The translations under genes and the position numbers were made by a program. A stretch of 64,000 nt of DNA from Psychrobacter glacincola (GTDB taxonomy: Bacteria; Pseudomonadota; Gammaproteobacteria; Pseudomonadales; Moraxellaceae), in contig NZ_CAJGZH010000003.1 of the NCBI RefSeq assembly GCF_904846075.1, positions 124,001 to 188,000 on the forward strand. Reading direction: 5' to 3'. Every line of letters begins with the position of its first letter. Positions within the stretch are counted from its first letter, which is position 1. This document shows, piece after piece, positions 1-9,927 of this stretch. The notes under the pieces were generated by a model, which worked only from the letters and a program-made list of their open reading frames with translations, did no database searches and was not told the DNA's origin.

Positions 1-414
1 ACTATTAATGACAAAGGGCAGGTAATATCTTGAGAGTCTATTGGTCATTTTTATCATCCAGAGTTTCCAGTGTCGTTAAAATTTAGAGGGTATGACGATA
101 GTCAATACGCATTTTTTAGTTCTAGCTGCAATGGTATCGGTGGTCCTTATATTTTGATGAAAGATTATACATTGCTAGTTGGCTCGGGACCACAAACGCT
201 CATGGGCTGCGGTGTTACTGGTAATAGAATTGAGGGCGAGCTTGCTAAGCTTATTAGTAATAGCCAGAGCACTCTTAGTTTGAGTTTGCAACCTTCACAA
301 TCAATATCGCCAACAGCAGACGATCAGACTGATATGCCTCGCTATAATTTATTGCAAACAATGGAGACTGCCGAAACCTTAGTATGGCAAAACGAAGTAA
401 AGAAAATACCGTAA
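1..414 (+). pseudogene. META-like domain protein, 3' part, with an in-frame stop
   Basis: The open frame from 70 (GTG) gives 114 residues containing SSCNGIGGPY followed by PQTLMGCG, the kind of Cys-Asn-Gly and Met-x-Cys pattern seen in META/HslJ-like domains of secreted proteins. The same frame continues upstream to base 1 and is open except for one TGA at 31-33; the codons on both sides read as plausible protein (INDKGQVIS, stop, ESIGHFYHPEFP). No ribosome binding site precedes the GTG at 70. I therefore read this as the end of a gene that enters from the left and carries a nonsense codon, rather than a gene starting at 70. A genuine short gene from 70 cannot be excluded. The domain assignment is tentative. 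Confidence 0.45.
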
Positions 415-613
415 ACAATTTTCAAACCCATACGATACTTACATTTATTAACCGATTGTTGCGCATTTGATGAATAACTATATCTAATCCTTAGCTATAC
501 TGATGACGACATTAACGAATGTTTATAGAAATCAAAAGGTATTTATCTATAAACCTTCAAGAGTTAGCTTCTTATCAAAAATAACTAAGTATTAAAAATA
601 ATTGGAGATAATA

Positions 614-1171
614 ATGAATAAGACGATGCTTGCAAGTGCGCTATTATGTGGTTCAGCGTTAGTAATGACGGGTTGTCAAACCGTCGAAGGTCAAATGCAA
701 ACTGGCAATCCACTTAGCCAACCTGCCTTAAAATCTACTATCAATGCAGTCGCTGGTAATAAAAATGAAGTGGGTCAAGTATTCTTACGCCCTGTGGATG
801 GCGGCGTACAAGTTTACGGTAAGCTGATGAATTTGCAGCCGGGCAAGACAGTCTCACTACATATCCATGAAACGGGTAGCTGTGCTGATATGGGTAAAGC
901 GGCAGGTGGTCACTTTAATCCTGACAATAAGCCTCACTCTAATCCTGACGATATGAATGGTCATGCTGGCGACTTGCCTAACCTGACTGCCAATGCAGAT
1001 GGCGTGGCTACTATTAACTATGTGAATAAGAAAATCTCTGTCGCTGATGCTGGTAAATATAGCGTTAATCGTCTAGCCTTTATCGTGCATAGCGGTGCTG
1101 ATGACTATACTAGCCAACCAGCTGGTAATGCAGGCGACCGCGTTGCTTGCGGTATCATCGAAAAGAACTAA
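614..1171 (+). CDS. sodC: Cu-Zn superoxide dismutase, lipoprotein (SodC)
   Basis: Periplasmic enzyme that converts superoxide to hydrogen peroxide and oxygen. The 185-residue protein starts with a lipoprotein signal peptide ending at MTGC (lipidated Cys21). The SodC signature is clear: HIHETGSC, GGHFNP and a HAGDLPN segment for the copper and zinc ligands, and a C-terminal GDRVACGII with the second disulfide cysteine. The ATG at 614 is chosen because GGAG lies six bases upstream; an in-frame TTG at 602 overlaps that site and is unlikely. It stands alone, followed by a strong terminator and the convergent topA. Confidence 0.95.
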   Translation: MNKTMLASALLCGSALVMTGCQTVEGQMQTGNPLSQPALKSTINAVAGNKNEVGQVFLRPVDGGVQVYGKLMNLQPGKTVSLHIHETGSCADMGKAAGGHFNPDNKPHSNPDDMNGHAGDLPNLTANADGVATINYVNKKISVADAGKYSVNRLAFIVHSGADDYTSQPAGNAGDRVACGIIEKN

Positions 1172-1217
1172 TAGCATATGAACTTAGCTGTTATTGATAT
1201 CACAAATATGAATAGCA

Positions 1218-1252
1218 CAAAAAAACCTCTTAGATTCTAAGAGGTTTTTTTT
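1218..1252 (+). terminator. Terminator after sodC
   Basis: Perfect stem AACCTCTTAGA / TCTAAGAGGTT with almost no loop, flanked by A-rich and T-rich runs, so it can serve sodC on this strand and probably topA from the other side. Confidence 0.85.
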
Positions 1253-1340
1253 GTTCAAAATTTTATAGCTTAAAACAATATTGGTGATACAGAAGCTCAT
1301 ATATTAACAATCAATCATCAAGATAAAAAGTAAAGGAGAC

Positions 1341-4022
1341 TTACTCCTCTACCCACTTGCCATTACGCCAATACACACCCCAACGTGTGGCCTTGCCATT
1401 TTTCTCAGAGCCGATATATTGCTCCTTCTTCTTACGTGACCAGCGTAAAATGGTTGGATTACCATCTGGATCTTCATCTGGACCTTCAAACAAATACTGA
1501 AATTTATCTTCCATTTTATCTTTGATTTCGCGTAGCTCAGCCAGCTTTGGTGCGCGTGTCTCGCGTACTTTCGGGAATTTAGAAGCCGCCAAGAACATCC
1601 CAGCTGCTCCTTCACGCAAGATAAAGTAGTCATCGTGCTTGGTTGATTTCAGCTCTGGTAGATGAATAGGATCCATGCGCGGCGGTGCGGCTTCGCCTGT
1701 TTTTAACACTTTACGGGTGTTATCACATTGCTGACAAGCGAAGTAAGGACCAAAACGTCCCGTCTTTAGCTCCATTTGTCCATCGCACTTATTACAGTCA
1801 ATGGTTGGAGAATCAGAGCCAGGCACTTCGAATTTGCCTTCTTCTAAGACATAACCATCACAATCAGGATTGTTACCACACACATGCAGTTTCAGACCGC
1901 CATCGACGATATAACCATTCATTGCCGTGCTACATTTCGGGCAACGCTTTTTCTCCATCAAATCGCGAACTTCTGCCGCTTCATCATCACCTTCTGCCTC
2001 ATCAAGATTGGCAAAAGCTTCGACGGGCATTAAGTTCTTAGTGCCTTTACAGCGCTCTTTTGGCGGTAAATTATAGCCAGTACACCCTAAGAATACACCC
2101 GTTGAGCCAGTACGTAATTGCATTGGACGATCGCAAAGATCGCAATGCACGTCTGGTACGTCAGTTGGATCATTTGGACGCATGCCGTCTTTTTCTTTGG
2201 CGCGATCAAGCGTTGTTTTGAAGTCGCCATAGAAATTATCAAGGACATCTTTCCAATCTGTATCACCTTCTGCCACATGGTCAAGCTTGTCCTCTAGCGC
2301 GGCGGTAAAGGTATAATCCATCAAATCTGGGAAGCTTGCGGTTAGTCTGTCGGTAACGATATCACCCATTTTTTCAGCAAACAGGCGCTTGTTCTCAAGC
2401 TTCACATAGCCGCGATCTTGAATGGTCGAGATGATAGACGCATAAGTTGATGGACGACCGATGCCCTTTTTCTCAAGTTCTTTCACCAAACTTGCCTCGG
2501 TATAGCGCGGTGGCGGCTTGGTGAAATGCTGACTCGGATCGAGCTTATCTAGTATTAATTTATCGCCTTTTTTCACATCTGGTAATAAGGTATCGTCAGT
2601 TTTTGCCGGTGGCATAACTTTGGTATAACCATCAAATACTAACGTACGACCACGTGCTTTTAACTCGACATCATTGGCAGCGACGAATAGATTCACTGAC
2701 AAGTATTTTGCTGGCAGCATCTGACAAGCGACAAACTGACGCCAAATCAGCTCGTACAGGCGGATGGCATCACGCTCAACCCCTTTAAGCTGCGTTGACT
2801 TCATATTGACGTTAGAGGGACGAATCGCCTCATGCGCCTCTTGTGCGCCTTGTTTGTTGCCGTAGAAATTTGGCTTTTCGGGTACGTATTTTGCGCCATA
2901 GCTGTCTTCGATATAGCCACGTACCGCAGCAAGTGCATCACCAGATAAGAAAGTCGAGTCGGTACGCATATAAGTAATATGACCCGCTTCGTATAAGCGC
3001 TGCGCCAAAATCATGGTCTTTTTAACTGAAAAGCCCAATCGTGTGCTGGCTGCTTGCTGCAATGTCGAGGTGATAAACGGCGCACTCGGACGCGATTGCG
3101 TTGGCTTCTCTTCACGCTCTTTGACGATAAAGTCACTTGAGTTAAGAGTTTCTAAGACTTTATCTGTCTGCTCTTTATTGACGAGCTTAAGCGTTTTGCC
3201 GCCTTGCTTGGTCGCCTCTAAGCGAATCGCAATTTGCTCAGCGTCCTTTTTGCTATTGGCAACGTGAGTATCGGCATGAATTTGCCAATACTCTTCTGGT
3301 ATAAAGGCGCGAATTTCATGTTCTCTTTCTACGACCAAACGCATAGCAACTGACTGAACGCGACCTGCAGAGAGACCGCGAGCAACCTTTTGCCACAGCA
3401 GCGGCGATACCATGAAGCCAACGACACGGTCTAAAAAGCGCCGCGCCTGTTGGGCATTGACACGATCGATATCAAGTTTGGAGGGCTGCTTAAAGGCATT
3501 TTGAATGGCAGATTTGGTAATCTCGTTAAAAACCACACGCTCATACTTACTGTCAGCGCCGCCGATGACTTCTTTAAGATGCCAAGCAATCGCCTCACCC
3601 TCTCTATCCATATCCGTTGCCAGATAGATTTTGTCAGCGTCTTTGGCTAAAGCTTTCAGCTCTTTGATAACCTTAGTCTTGTTAGGTAACACTTCATAAA
3701 CTGCTGCCCAGTCATGTTCTGGATCGACGCCCATGCGCCGTACCAAGGCTTGCTGGGTTTTTTCTTCTTTGCTTAGACTGTCATCTTTTTTGGTCGTTGT
3801 TGGTTTTTTTGCACTTTTGCTTGCGCCAACTGGTAGATCACGGACATGACCAATACTGGAGCGCACGATAAAGTCATCGCCAAGGTACTTATTGATTGTT
3901 TTTGCCTTGGCAGGTGATTCTACAATCACCAAAGACTTGCCCTTTGGACTGCCTTTGGGATTACCAGCAGCGGGCGCTGGACTTTTTTTGGTTGCGGTTT
4001 TTGCCATATGTGACGACACCAT
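1341..4022 (-). CDS. topA: DNA topoisomerase I (TopA, type IA)
   Basis: Relaxes negatively supercoiled DNA by transient single-strand cleavage. The 893-residue protein has an N-terminal Toprim domain ([13 protein letters not shown] near residue 31, acidic motif TDMDREGEA), then the type IA core with the active-site tyrosine in [11 protein letters not shown] (Tyr351), and C-terminal zinc-finger repeats of the form C-x2-C...C (about residues 630-780). The N-terminal 28 residues are Lys/Pro/Ala-rich. Either ATG 4022 or an in-frame ATG at 4007 could start it; neither has a good ribosome binding site. Monocistronic, convergent with sodC. Confidence 0.97.
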   Translation of the reverse strand: MVSSHMAKTATKKSPAPAAGNPKGSPKGKSLVIVESPAKAKTINKYLGDDFIVRSSIGHVRDLPVGASKSAKKPTTTKKDDSLSKEEKTQQALVRRMGVDPEHDWAAVYEVLPNKTKVIKELKALAKDADKIYLATDMDREGEAIAWHLKEVIGGADSKYERVVFNEITKSAIQNAFKQPSKLDIDRVNAQQARRFLDRVVGFMVSPLLWQKVARGLSAGRVQSVAMRLVVEREHEIRAFIPEEYWQIHADTHVANSKKDAEQIAIRLEATKQGGKTLKLVNKEQTDKVLETLNSSDFIVKEREEKPTQSRPSAPFITSTLQQAASTRLGFSVKKTMILAQRLYEAGHITYMRTDSTFLSGDALAAVRGYIEDSYGAKYVPEKPNFYGNKQGAQEAHEAIRPSNVNMKSTQLKGVERDAIRLYELIWRQFVACQMLPAKYLSVNLFVAANDVELKARGRTLVFDGYTKVMPPAKTDDTLLPDVKKGDKLILDKLDPSQHFTKPPPRYTEASLVKELEKKGIGRPSTYASIISTIQDRGYVKLENKRLFAEKMGDIVTDRLTASFPDLMDYTFTAALEDKLDHVAEGDTDWKDVLDNFYGDFKTTLDRAKEKDGMRPNDPTDVPDVHCDLCDRPMQLRTGSTGVFLGCTGYNLPPKERCKGTKNLMPVEAFANLDEAEGDDEAAEVRDLMEKKRCPKCSTAMNGYIVDGGLKLHVCGNNPDCDGYVLEEGKFEVPGSDSPTIDCNKCDGQMELKTGRFGPYFACQQCDNTRKVLKTGEAAPPRMDPIHLPELKSTKHDDYFILREGAAGMFLAASKFPKVRETRAPKLAELREIKDKMEDKFQYLFEGPDEDPDGNPTILRWSRKKKEQYIGSEKNGKATRWGVYWRNGKWVEE

Positions 4023-4294
4023 TATTATATGAGTAAATTAAAAGTAAGAATAAATACAGCAGCATGGCAATTTATAATTGTGAGTTATAGTAGCGCGGTG
4101 AATCATTATAGTAATAGCTGCTTAAAAAAACGTTTATAAAACAAACAATAACCATAAGATAAAGAGTCAGTTATAAAGACGTTACACTGCTAAGCGTTAC
4201 ACTGTCAACTGTAAATGACTGAGAGTTTGCCAAAAGTGCTTGCATATTGCTTATAAATGGAGATTAAAAAATGATTTTCTACCTTGTAGCCGTT

Positions 4295-4891
4295 TTATAG
4301 GCGCTTTTGCATCTCTGACGCCCATTGTTCAAGCTGTTTTTTGAGCACCAACAAATCTGCTTCGATCAATTTTTGCTGATAAGCAGGATTGGATGAAGGA
4401 CGCACATAAGCGATATCTTCCCAATAAATCACGATACTATTGGCCTTAGTCAGCAAACCTTTAACAAACGGCTCAATACTGACTGGCAAATCTAGCGGTG
4501 CTTTATCCAAGCTAAAATTGGTCTTCTTGATAATCGTATTATTAGTGCTGTTATTAGCACGAATCGCACTTGGAATCGTGAGCTTAACATCATCTTTGCT
4601 TGTATCGACAAAACTACTATCTGGTCGCCATTGCCCATCAATCACTTGATAGCGTGTGTGCGGCAGCTGCACATCATCTAACACCAAACAGTATTGACCT
4701 AACATTCCACGCCCATATTCGTTGTCTTTACCTTTGATCCAATCAGGACAACTCACCAGCTTTGGATTCAATTGTAAACGACGCGCGGTCATGCGCAGCT
4801 TATCCAAACGCTGATCGATACCGTTAGGTTTGAGCGCCATCATACTCCCTAATACAAATAGTACAATGATAACGCCAATGAATGTTCCCAT
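4295..4891 (-). CDS. Hypothetical protein with one N-terminal membrane helix
   Basis: 198 residues, not recognised. Residues 3-19 (GTFIGVIIVLFVLGSMM) form a single hydrophobic segment, and the rest is soluble and probably periplasmic, with a basic region (DKLRMTARRLQ) after the helix and one cysteine pair (Cys48, Cys68 region). The C-terminal end is rich in Glu, Leu and Lys (LLVLKKQLEQWASEM), likely helical. No transporter or enzyme motif was seen. It lies downstream of, and in the same direction as, nothing obvious: the spacer to topA is about 270 bases. Probably a conserved family protein of Moraxellaceae, but that is a guess. Confidence 0.7.
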   Translation of the reverse strand: MGTFIGVIIVLFVLGSMMALKPNGIDQRLDKLRMTARRLQLNPKLVSCPDWIKGKDNEYGRGMLGQYCLVLDDVQLPHTRYQVIDGQWRPDSSFVDTSKDDVKLTIPSAIRANNSTNNTIIKKTNFSLDKAPLDLPVSIEPFVKGLLTKANSIVIYWEDIAYVRPSSNPAYQQKLIEADLLVLKKQLEQWASEMQKRL

Positions 4892-5324
4892 GATGGTCCG
4901 GCCTTTTGGATAAATGAAAATGTACTAAAAAATAAAACCGCTATTATCTATACAACAGGCTACAACAAAGACAGTGATTGCCCAGCTAACTATAAAAAAG
5001 CAATCATTGATTGTTTGAGCAGTAACTTTTAACCAGTCATTTTCTAACCAGTAGCGTTCTAATGAGCGGCTGTTTCACGAATGATTGTCTAAATACTGGC
5101 TACTATATAGAAGCTTATAATGAGCACGAACCGTTAAAAATCAAGCATGATGAATTGATAACCACCAATCACTCACGTTTTCGAATCTCGATGGCTTGGC
5201 TATATGTGCTAATAGATCAAACACTTAACTCGAATAAAAAACAGCATAATAACGAGATACAAAAATTTGTCATCATCAAAAAGTGCTATGATAAACCATA
5301 ATTTTAAACGCGCGCAGGTTTATT
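4892..5324. other. Gene-free spacer, 433 bases
   Basis: Separates two divergent envelope-protein genes and must contain both promoters. It is AT-rich. A 79-codon open frame at 5062-5301 has no ribosome binding site or recognisable content and I do not call it. The motif TAACCAGT occurs twice about 18 bases apart near 5031-5055; no other structure was seen. Confidence 0.5.
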
Positions 5325-5864
5325 ATGAATTATCTTCTTAAGCGAAACTCATCGACCGCTTCACTAGCGAGCAAATGTGTCCATCAACTCATGAGTAAAA
5401 CTGGGCTTACCCTCTCGCTAGTAGGCGCTGCCTTATTTACCCTATCAGGCTGTGCAACGACGCAAAATCTTACCCCGCAGCAATGTCAAGAAAGCAACTG
5501 GCAAGAAGTCGGCTATGCTGATGGCTTACAAGGGCGTTCAGGTGCTTATTTCGGTCATTACGCTGATAGCTGCGCAAAGGTAGGTGGTCCCATGCCCAAC
5601 CGCATACAATGGGAGCAAGGGCGACAGCAAGGTCTCAAAAGCTACTGCACCGAGCTTAATGCTTATAAACTTGGTCGCGAAGGCTACGACTGGCAGCCCG
5701 TTTGTCCGCTCGAAGGCATCGAAAAGCTAGAAGAAGCTTACGCGCAAGGACGTTACTACTATATCCGTCAACGTGATCTCGATTACCTACGTTCGCCTTA
5801 TCCGTTTGGCTACGGGCCTGGGCGCTTTGGTTACGGCTATCATCCCTTTGGCTATGGCTGGTAA
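5325..5864 (+). CDS. DUF2799-like outer-membrane lipoprotein
   Basis: 179 residues. A long N-region leads to a lipobox LSGC (Cys43 from this start; Cys21 if the in-frame ATG at 5391 is used, which would be a more usual signal length). ATG 5325 is kept because CAGG lies upstream, while 5391 has no site. The body matches the DUF2799 pattern: a Cys-rich YADGLQGRSG repeat, WEQGRQQGL, then YCT and a second G-x-x-G-Y-D-W-x-P-VCP motif. The tail is strikingly Gly/Tyr/Phe-rich (repeats of YPFGYG, GRFGYGY, HPFGYGW). Function is unknown in this family. Confidence 0.75.
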   Translation: MNYLLKRNSSTASLASKCVHQLMSKTGLTLSLVGAALFTLSGCATTQNLTPQQCQESNWQEVGYADGLQGRSGAYFGHYADSCAKVGGPMPNRIQWEQGRQQGLKSYCTELNAYKLGREGYDWQPVCPLEGIEKLEEAYAQGRYYYIRQRDLDYLRSPYPFGYGPGRFGYGYHPFGYGW

Positions 5865-5875
5865 AAAGAAAACCC

Positions 5876-5911
5876 CAATGAGTACTTAATTTGAGGTTTA
5901 AGTACTCATTG
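5876..5911. terminator. Stem-loop after the DUF2799-like gene
   Basis: Perfect 14-base arms (5876-5889 and 5898-5911) around an 8-base loop, 11 bases after the stop codon. The following T-run is loose, so termination is likely but the efficiency is uncertain. Confidence 0.6.
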
Positions 5912-6021
5912 AGGCTGGAGAAAAGTTTATTATTTTTGTTTTATTATTATATTAGCTACCTTTTTGATGGTTGGCTATCTAACAAACATCATATGATAAT
6001 CATATCGTTTATAGACTCGCC

Positions 6022-6423
6022 TTATTCATTGACAAAGGCTATCTTGGTAAGTCCTGCTTGACTGGCAGCGGCTAGCACTTGAGCAACCGTGTCATACTTA
6101 CTGTCTTTGTCAGCACGCAATTGTACAGAAGGGTCTTTACCTCCAGCACTTTGCTGTTGTAACCGTGCCTCTAACTCCTCCATGCTAATCGCATCGCTGT
6201 CCCAAAATATCCCTGCGTCTTTATCGATGCTAATTTGAATAGCCTCTGGTGGCGCCTCATTTAACGCAGCACTGGTCTTCGGCAACTCTAGTGGCACTGT
6301 CGGATTCAGTACGGTCGCCGTCAATAGAAATATAATCATCAATACCAGCATGATGTCGATAAGCGGAATGAGGTTCATCTCACTCATACTTTGACTGTCA
6401 TCATCACCCAATTGAAATGCCAT
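6022..6423 (-). CDS. exbD: TonB-system energiser ExbD
   Basis: Inner-membrane partner of ExbB that uses the proton gradient to drive TonB. From ATG 6423 the protein has 133 residues: a short cytoplasmic tail, one membrane helix with the conserved aspartate in NLIPLIDIMLVLMIIF (Asp23), then a periplasmic domain ending in KIAFVNE. A TTG at 6435 in frame is ignored because the ATG has a GAGAG upstream. Last gene of tonB-exbB-exbD, about 80 bases after exbB, all on the minus strand and likely one Fur-controlled transcript. Confidence 0.92.
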   Translation of the reverse strand: MAFQLGDDDSQSMSEMNLIPLIDIMLVLMIIFLLTATVLNPTVPLELPKTSAALNEAPPEAIQISIDKDAGIFWDSDAISMEELEARLQQQSAGGKDPSVQLRADKDSKYDTVAQVLAAASQAGLTKIAFVNE

Positions 6424-6505
6424 AATCACTCTCAATACATTTGGTTATTCGCAATATAGCTCGCTTGACTATCGCCTAACGGACTGTCCCATCAATGGAT
6501 AATCG

Positions 6506-7195
6506 TTAAGGCTGCGACGCGGCTGAATTATGATAATGAGTCACTTGCTGAGCATCTGCTGCGTTTGAGTGCATACCCTTTGCTAACGAATCTTGGGTAA
6601 CAGTCGATTTGCTGTCCGTTAACGGCTGCTGGGTAACGACCATTTCGGCAGAACGTGCCAATAAGTCATGCGCTCTATCGTTGGCGTGATACATCACGCG
6701 GCGATTGATACGCACTGCAAGGTTATAAAATACCACGGCTGGAATCGCCACGGCGATCCCCAAACCTGTCATGATAAGTGCCTCACCGACTGGCCCTGCT
6801 ACTTGTCCCAAGCCTGCTTGCCCACTCATGCCAATGTTATGTAGCGCATGAAAAATTCCCCATACCGTCCCAAATAAACCGATAAATGGCGCAATTGCGG
6901 CTGTCGTCCCAAGAATAGGTAAGCCGCGCTCACTGGCAAAACGGTAACGACCAATATGCTTGAGTAAGATCTGCTCAGTAACCAAACGGCGAGTAGTGGC
7001 ATCTGCTGCTATCATCTCAGCCTGTTTTACTTGAATCTGCTGACTCAAATCATCTGCAACATTGGCGGCCAATTTGCGGCTTTGTAGCACACGAATGATG
7101 CCTGTTACCCAAGAAAGAATAGATAAAGCAAGCAACAAAAAGAACAACGTTTTTGTCACCATGTCGCTGATTTGCCAGTATTGCATAAAGTCCAT
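6506..7195 (-). CDS. exbB: TonB-system proton channel subunit ExbB
   Basis: MotA/TolQ/ExbB-family proton channel protein, 229 residues. Three membrane segments are visible: residues about 13-35, then APFIGLFGTVWGIFHAL, the family signature, and LGIAVAIPAVVFYNLAV. The ribosome binding site AAGGAGT lies just before ATG 7195. The C-terminal 40 residues are polar and of low complexity. Placed between tonB and exbD, as expected for the complex that powers outer-membrane iron uptake. Confidence 0.93.
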   Translation of the reverse strand: MDFMQYWQISDMVTKTLFFLLLALSILSWVTGIIRVLQSRKLAANVADDLSQQIQVKQAEMIAADATTRRLVTEQILLKHIGRYRFASERGLPILGTTAAIAPFIGLFGTVWGIFHALHNIGMSGQAGLGQVAGPVGEALIMTGLGIAVAIPAVVFYNLAVRINRRVMYHANDRAHDLLARSAEMVVTQQPLTDSKSTVTQDSLAKGMHSNAADAQQVTHYHNSAASQP

Positions 7196-7273
7196 GTCAG
7201 ACTCCTTTGTATTTTATTACCATTGTTCGATTATTTGCGATTGCGCCGATGCTTGGTACTAATAACCATGTAT

Positions 7274-8263
7274 TTATGGCACATTATAAGTAACAGGTAA
7301 TGTGACATTACCGACGACTGGCACGCCATTTTTAGTAAAAGGTCTGAATTTTCCAGAGCTTACTTGACGCTGCGCCTCTTTATCTACTATTGAATTGCCT
7401 GAAGATTGAGCAACCCGGGCGCTATCAATACCGCCCTGCTTATTCACTCTTAATATCAATACCACTTTGAATGTATCACCCGAAGATGCTCTACGAGCGG
7501 CTCGAGTAGGAAAGCTAAAGTTTGGCGCTGATGCCCAGTCTGCAGCACTAGCAGTAAAGCTCACGGGTTCATTACTTGCAGCGGCTGCTGCTTTTTGCTC
7601 GGCATCTTTAGCCGCTTTGTCTTCTGCTGCTTTTCTGGCATTCGCTTCGGCTTGAGCCTCTTGGGCAGCCTTGGCATCGGCTATTCTCTTAGCGTCTTGC
7701 ACTGCTTTATCATGGGCTTCTTGAGCGGCCTTTTGTGATTCTGCTGCTAGAATTTTACGTCGTTCTTCAGCTTCACGTTGACTATCAGCCATTGAGGTAT
7801 CGACTTTCGATTCTACTATTGGCTTTTTCGACATCTCTTTTTTAATAATGTCAGGCTTCTTTTTTTCTACTTTTACGACAGGTGCTATATCAGCCTTTTT
7901 GGCTTTTACCACCGGTTTTTCTGGTGTATTTTGCTTAGCCTTCACTACTGGAGCTACTTTAGGTTTTGACGGTGCCGGTTTTTTAGGTTCAGGTTTTTTA
8001 GGTTCAGGTTTTGACTCTGTTTTAGGCGCTGCTTTTTTGGGCGTTACTTCCTGAACTTTTTCTACTTCAGGGACGGCCGTTTTGACAGGTAACGTCACCA
8101 TCTCTATCTCGATAGGTGGGGTGTCTTTTTTTGGTTCAACTTTTATCTCAGGAGTCTTGATCGCCACCAATGCGACTGCCGTCAGCACGTGCAAGCCCAC
8201 CACTATAATAATAGCTGCGAGTATCAATTTAAGTGGTGGCGCGTCTAAATCCGTTGAACTCAT
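7274..8263 (-). CDS. tonB: Energy transducer TonB
   Basis: 329 residues. One N-terminal membrane anchor (about residues 12-34), then a long periplasmic spacer rich in Lys, Pro and Glu, with KPEPKKPEPKKPAPSKPK repeats and an Ala/Lys/Glu helical stretch (residues about 155-225), then a TonB C-terminal domain (about 240-329) containing DTFKVVLILRVNKQGG and ending in LPVTYNVP. It couples the ExbB/ExbD motor to outer-membrane receptors such as the one at 14642-16711. The gene starts 48 bases downstream of a Fur-like box. Confidence 0.93.
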   Translation of the reverse strand: MSSTDLDAPPLKLILAAIIIVVGLHVLTAVALVAIKTPEIKVEPKKDTPPIEIEMVTLPVKTAVPEVEKVQEVTPKKAAPKTESKPEPKKPEPKKPAPSKPKVAPVVKAKQNTPEKPVVKAKKADIAPVVKVEKKKPDIIKKEMSKKPIVESKVDTSMADSQREAEERRKILAAESQKAAQEAHDKAVQDAKRIADAKAAQEAQAEANARKAAEDKAAKDAEQKAAAAASNEPVSFTASAADWASAPNFSFPTRAARRASSGDTFKVVLILRVNKQGGIDSARVAQSSGNSIVDKEAQRQVSSGKFRPFTKNGVPVVGNVTLPVTYNVP

Positions 8264-8310
8264 AACACCCTAATATTCATTAACCGAGGTAGAATGGCGT
8301 AGATAATAAT

Positions 8311-8329
8311 GCAAACGATAATTATTATC
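8311..8329 (-). promoter_or_regulatory. Fur-like box before tonB
   Basis: By my count 15 of 19 bases match the Fur consensus GATAATGATAATCATTATC, and the site lies about 48 bases upstream of the tonB start, where it would block the promoter. It fits iron repression of tonB-exbB-exbD. Confidence 0.6.
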
Positions 8330-8502
8330 AATAATAAATTTATAATAATTTTGCTTAGCAGGCAAATGATTAGCTAATAATTTAGCGTTATTAATAAGCA
8401 AAACCTACTTAATCATTCGACCATCCTTTCTCAAATATCGCTATACAGAGTTATTTTGCCAAGGCCGCCACAAATCATAAATAAAGTGACGTAATAAAAA
8501 CC

Positions 8503-8536
8503 ATTATCATTTGTATTGATAATGAGTCTCAATTAA
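8503..8536 (+). promoter_or_regulatory. Fur-like operator before the siderophore ABC operon
   Basis: A dyad ATTATCA-N7-TGATAAT (8503-8523) runs into GATAATGAGTCTCAATT (8518-8534), a classical partly overlapping Fur-box arrangement. It lies in the 513-base divergent spacer (8264-8776) between tonB and the siderophore-binding protein gene, about 240 bases upstream of the latter. No gene was seen in that spacer. Confidence 0.55.
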
Positions 8537-8776
8537 TTTATCATAGCCCCTAATCGACTGCGAATCTTTAAGATTACAAAATCTCAAGATATTAAGGCAT
8601 GTTGAACGTCTCAATAGCTAAGCGTAAAAACAACCCATAAAAAATCATAACGTCAAAAGTAATACCGTCGAGCATTGTATGGTGTGAAGCATTACATCGA
8701 TGAAGTTCTTTTTACTTTTATATGACCGATTATTTGATACATCCTTTGTCCAACCAGCTGATATACCGAGTTATTT

Positions 8777-9826
8777 ATGTCTATTACTTTATTGCCTAAC
8801 CGCTCTACTCCTTTTTTCAAACGCCCTTTACTGACTGCCATGGTGACCGCTCTGGTTGCTACGATCAGTGTGACAGGTTGTAGCTCACCTGAATCTAACG
8901 ACTCCGAGCCCGCTGACGCTAAGACTGAAAATCAAACAGCAGATCATGCCTCGAATGTCGCTAATAACGATGCGGTCTCTGTTGAAAAAATCACGGTCGA
9001 CACGGTAAAAGGTAATGTCGACTTGGCAATGAATCCATCGCCGTTGGTGGTCTATGATATGACGTTGATGCAGGATTTGGCCGCGCTTGATGTTGCTGTC
9101 GATGGTATGCCAAGCGGTCTAAAATTAGACAACTTACAGTCTAAGACACAGCCTGAACCAAAAACTGTCGGCACCGTATTTGAGCCAGATCTTGAGGCGT
9201 TGAACGCGATGCAGCCGCAAGCTATCTTGGTCGGCTCACGCATGGCAGAAAAATATGATGCGCTGTCCAGTATTGCGCCAACGCTCGACATGACGATTGA
9301 TACCGCAAATATCTATGAATCGAGCAAGCAGCGTTTGCATGATTTGGGTGCATTGTTCGGTAAGAGTGCTCAGGCAGCGAAACTGCAAGGCAATATCGAC
9401 GGGCTCATTGATGAGACCAAAACATTAACCAAAGATAAAGGTAAAGGCTTAGTGGTCATGGTCAACGGCAATAAGCTGTCTGCCTACGGCGACAAATCCC
9501 GCTACGGTTTTATCCATACCGTACTTGATATTCCAATGGCAGATGACCAAATCGCCGATGCGCGCCACGGTCAGCCAATCTCGTTTGAATACATACAAAA
9601 AACCAATCCAGACTGGTTATTCGTCGTCGATCGCAGTGCCGCCATTGGTGAAGATGGTGCTGGTGCCAAAGCCGTATTGGACAATCCATTGGTCGCGCAA
9701 ACCAACGCATGGAGTAAAAATCAAGTGGTTTACCTTAGCCCAGACTCATACCTTGCCTTTGGCGGTTATTATCAATGGATGCAGGATTTGACGACCATCA
9801 AAGAGGCTTTTGCTAACGCTAAATAA
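8777..9826 (+). CDS. Siderophore-binding lipoprotein of an ABC importer (FatB/CeuE/FetB type)
   Basis: Periplasmic receptor that hands a ferric siderophore to the permeases encoded next. 349 residues, lipobox VTGC with Cys35, followed by an Asp/Glu/Asn-rich linker and a helical-backbone binding-protein fold. The segment FVVDRSAAIG followed by GAGAKAVLDNPLV and the end AFGGYYQWM resemble FatB, CeuE and VctP, which bind catecholate-type siderophores. First gene of a four-gene transport operon. No strong ribosome binding site precedes the ATG. The exact ligand is not known; the FatB-family assignment is from recalled motifs. Confidence 0.88.
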   Translation: MSITLLPNRSTPFFKRPLLTAMVTALVATISVTGCSSPESNDSEPADAKTENQTADHASNVANNDAVSVEKITVDTVKGNVDLAMNPSPLVVYDMTLMQDLAALDVAVDGMPSGLKLDNLQSKTQPEPKTVGTVFEPDLEALNAMQPQAILVGSRMAEKYDALSSIAPTLDMTIDTANIYESSKQRLHDLGALFGKSAQAAKLQGNIDGLIDETKTLTKDKGKGLVVMVNGNKLSAYGDKSRYGFIHTVLDIPMADDQIADARHGQPISFEYIQKTNPDWLFVVDRSAAIGEDGAGAKAVLDNPLVAQTNAWSKNQVVYLSPDSYLAFGGYYQWMQDLTTIKEAFANAK

Positions 9827-9874
9827 ATGATGCGTTAAATAAGCAATATGCTAAACAAGCGTCATTCGTTTTTA

Positions 9875-9900
9875 GGCAACTGTCATCACTGTCAGTTGCC
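9875..9900 (+). other. Intercistronic stem-loop in the siderophore operon
   Basis: Perfect 8-base arms GGCAACTG / CAGTTGCC with a 10-base loop, between the binding-protein gene and the first permease, without a T-run. Such a position suits transcript stabilisation or partial attenuation, giving more binding protein than permease. This role is inferred. Confidence 0.5.
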
Positions 9901-9927
9901 AACCCTCACTTTAAGCCAGTAGCTGAT

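Noticed and set aside
5062-5301. 79-codon open frame in the spacer before the DUF2799-like gene
   Set aside because: No ribosome binding site, odd composition, no recognisable motif.
7467-8273. Short frames antisense to tonB, with Gly/Ala/Phe repeats
   Set aside because: They arise from reading the Lys/Pro repeats of tonB backwards.
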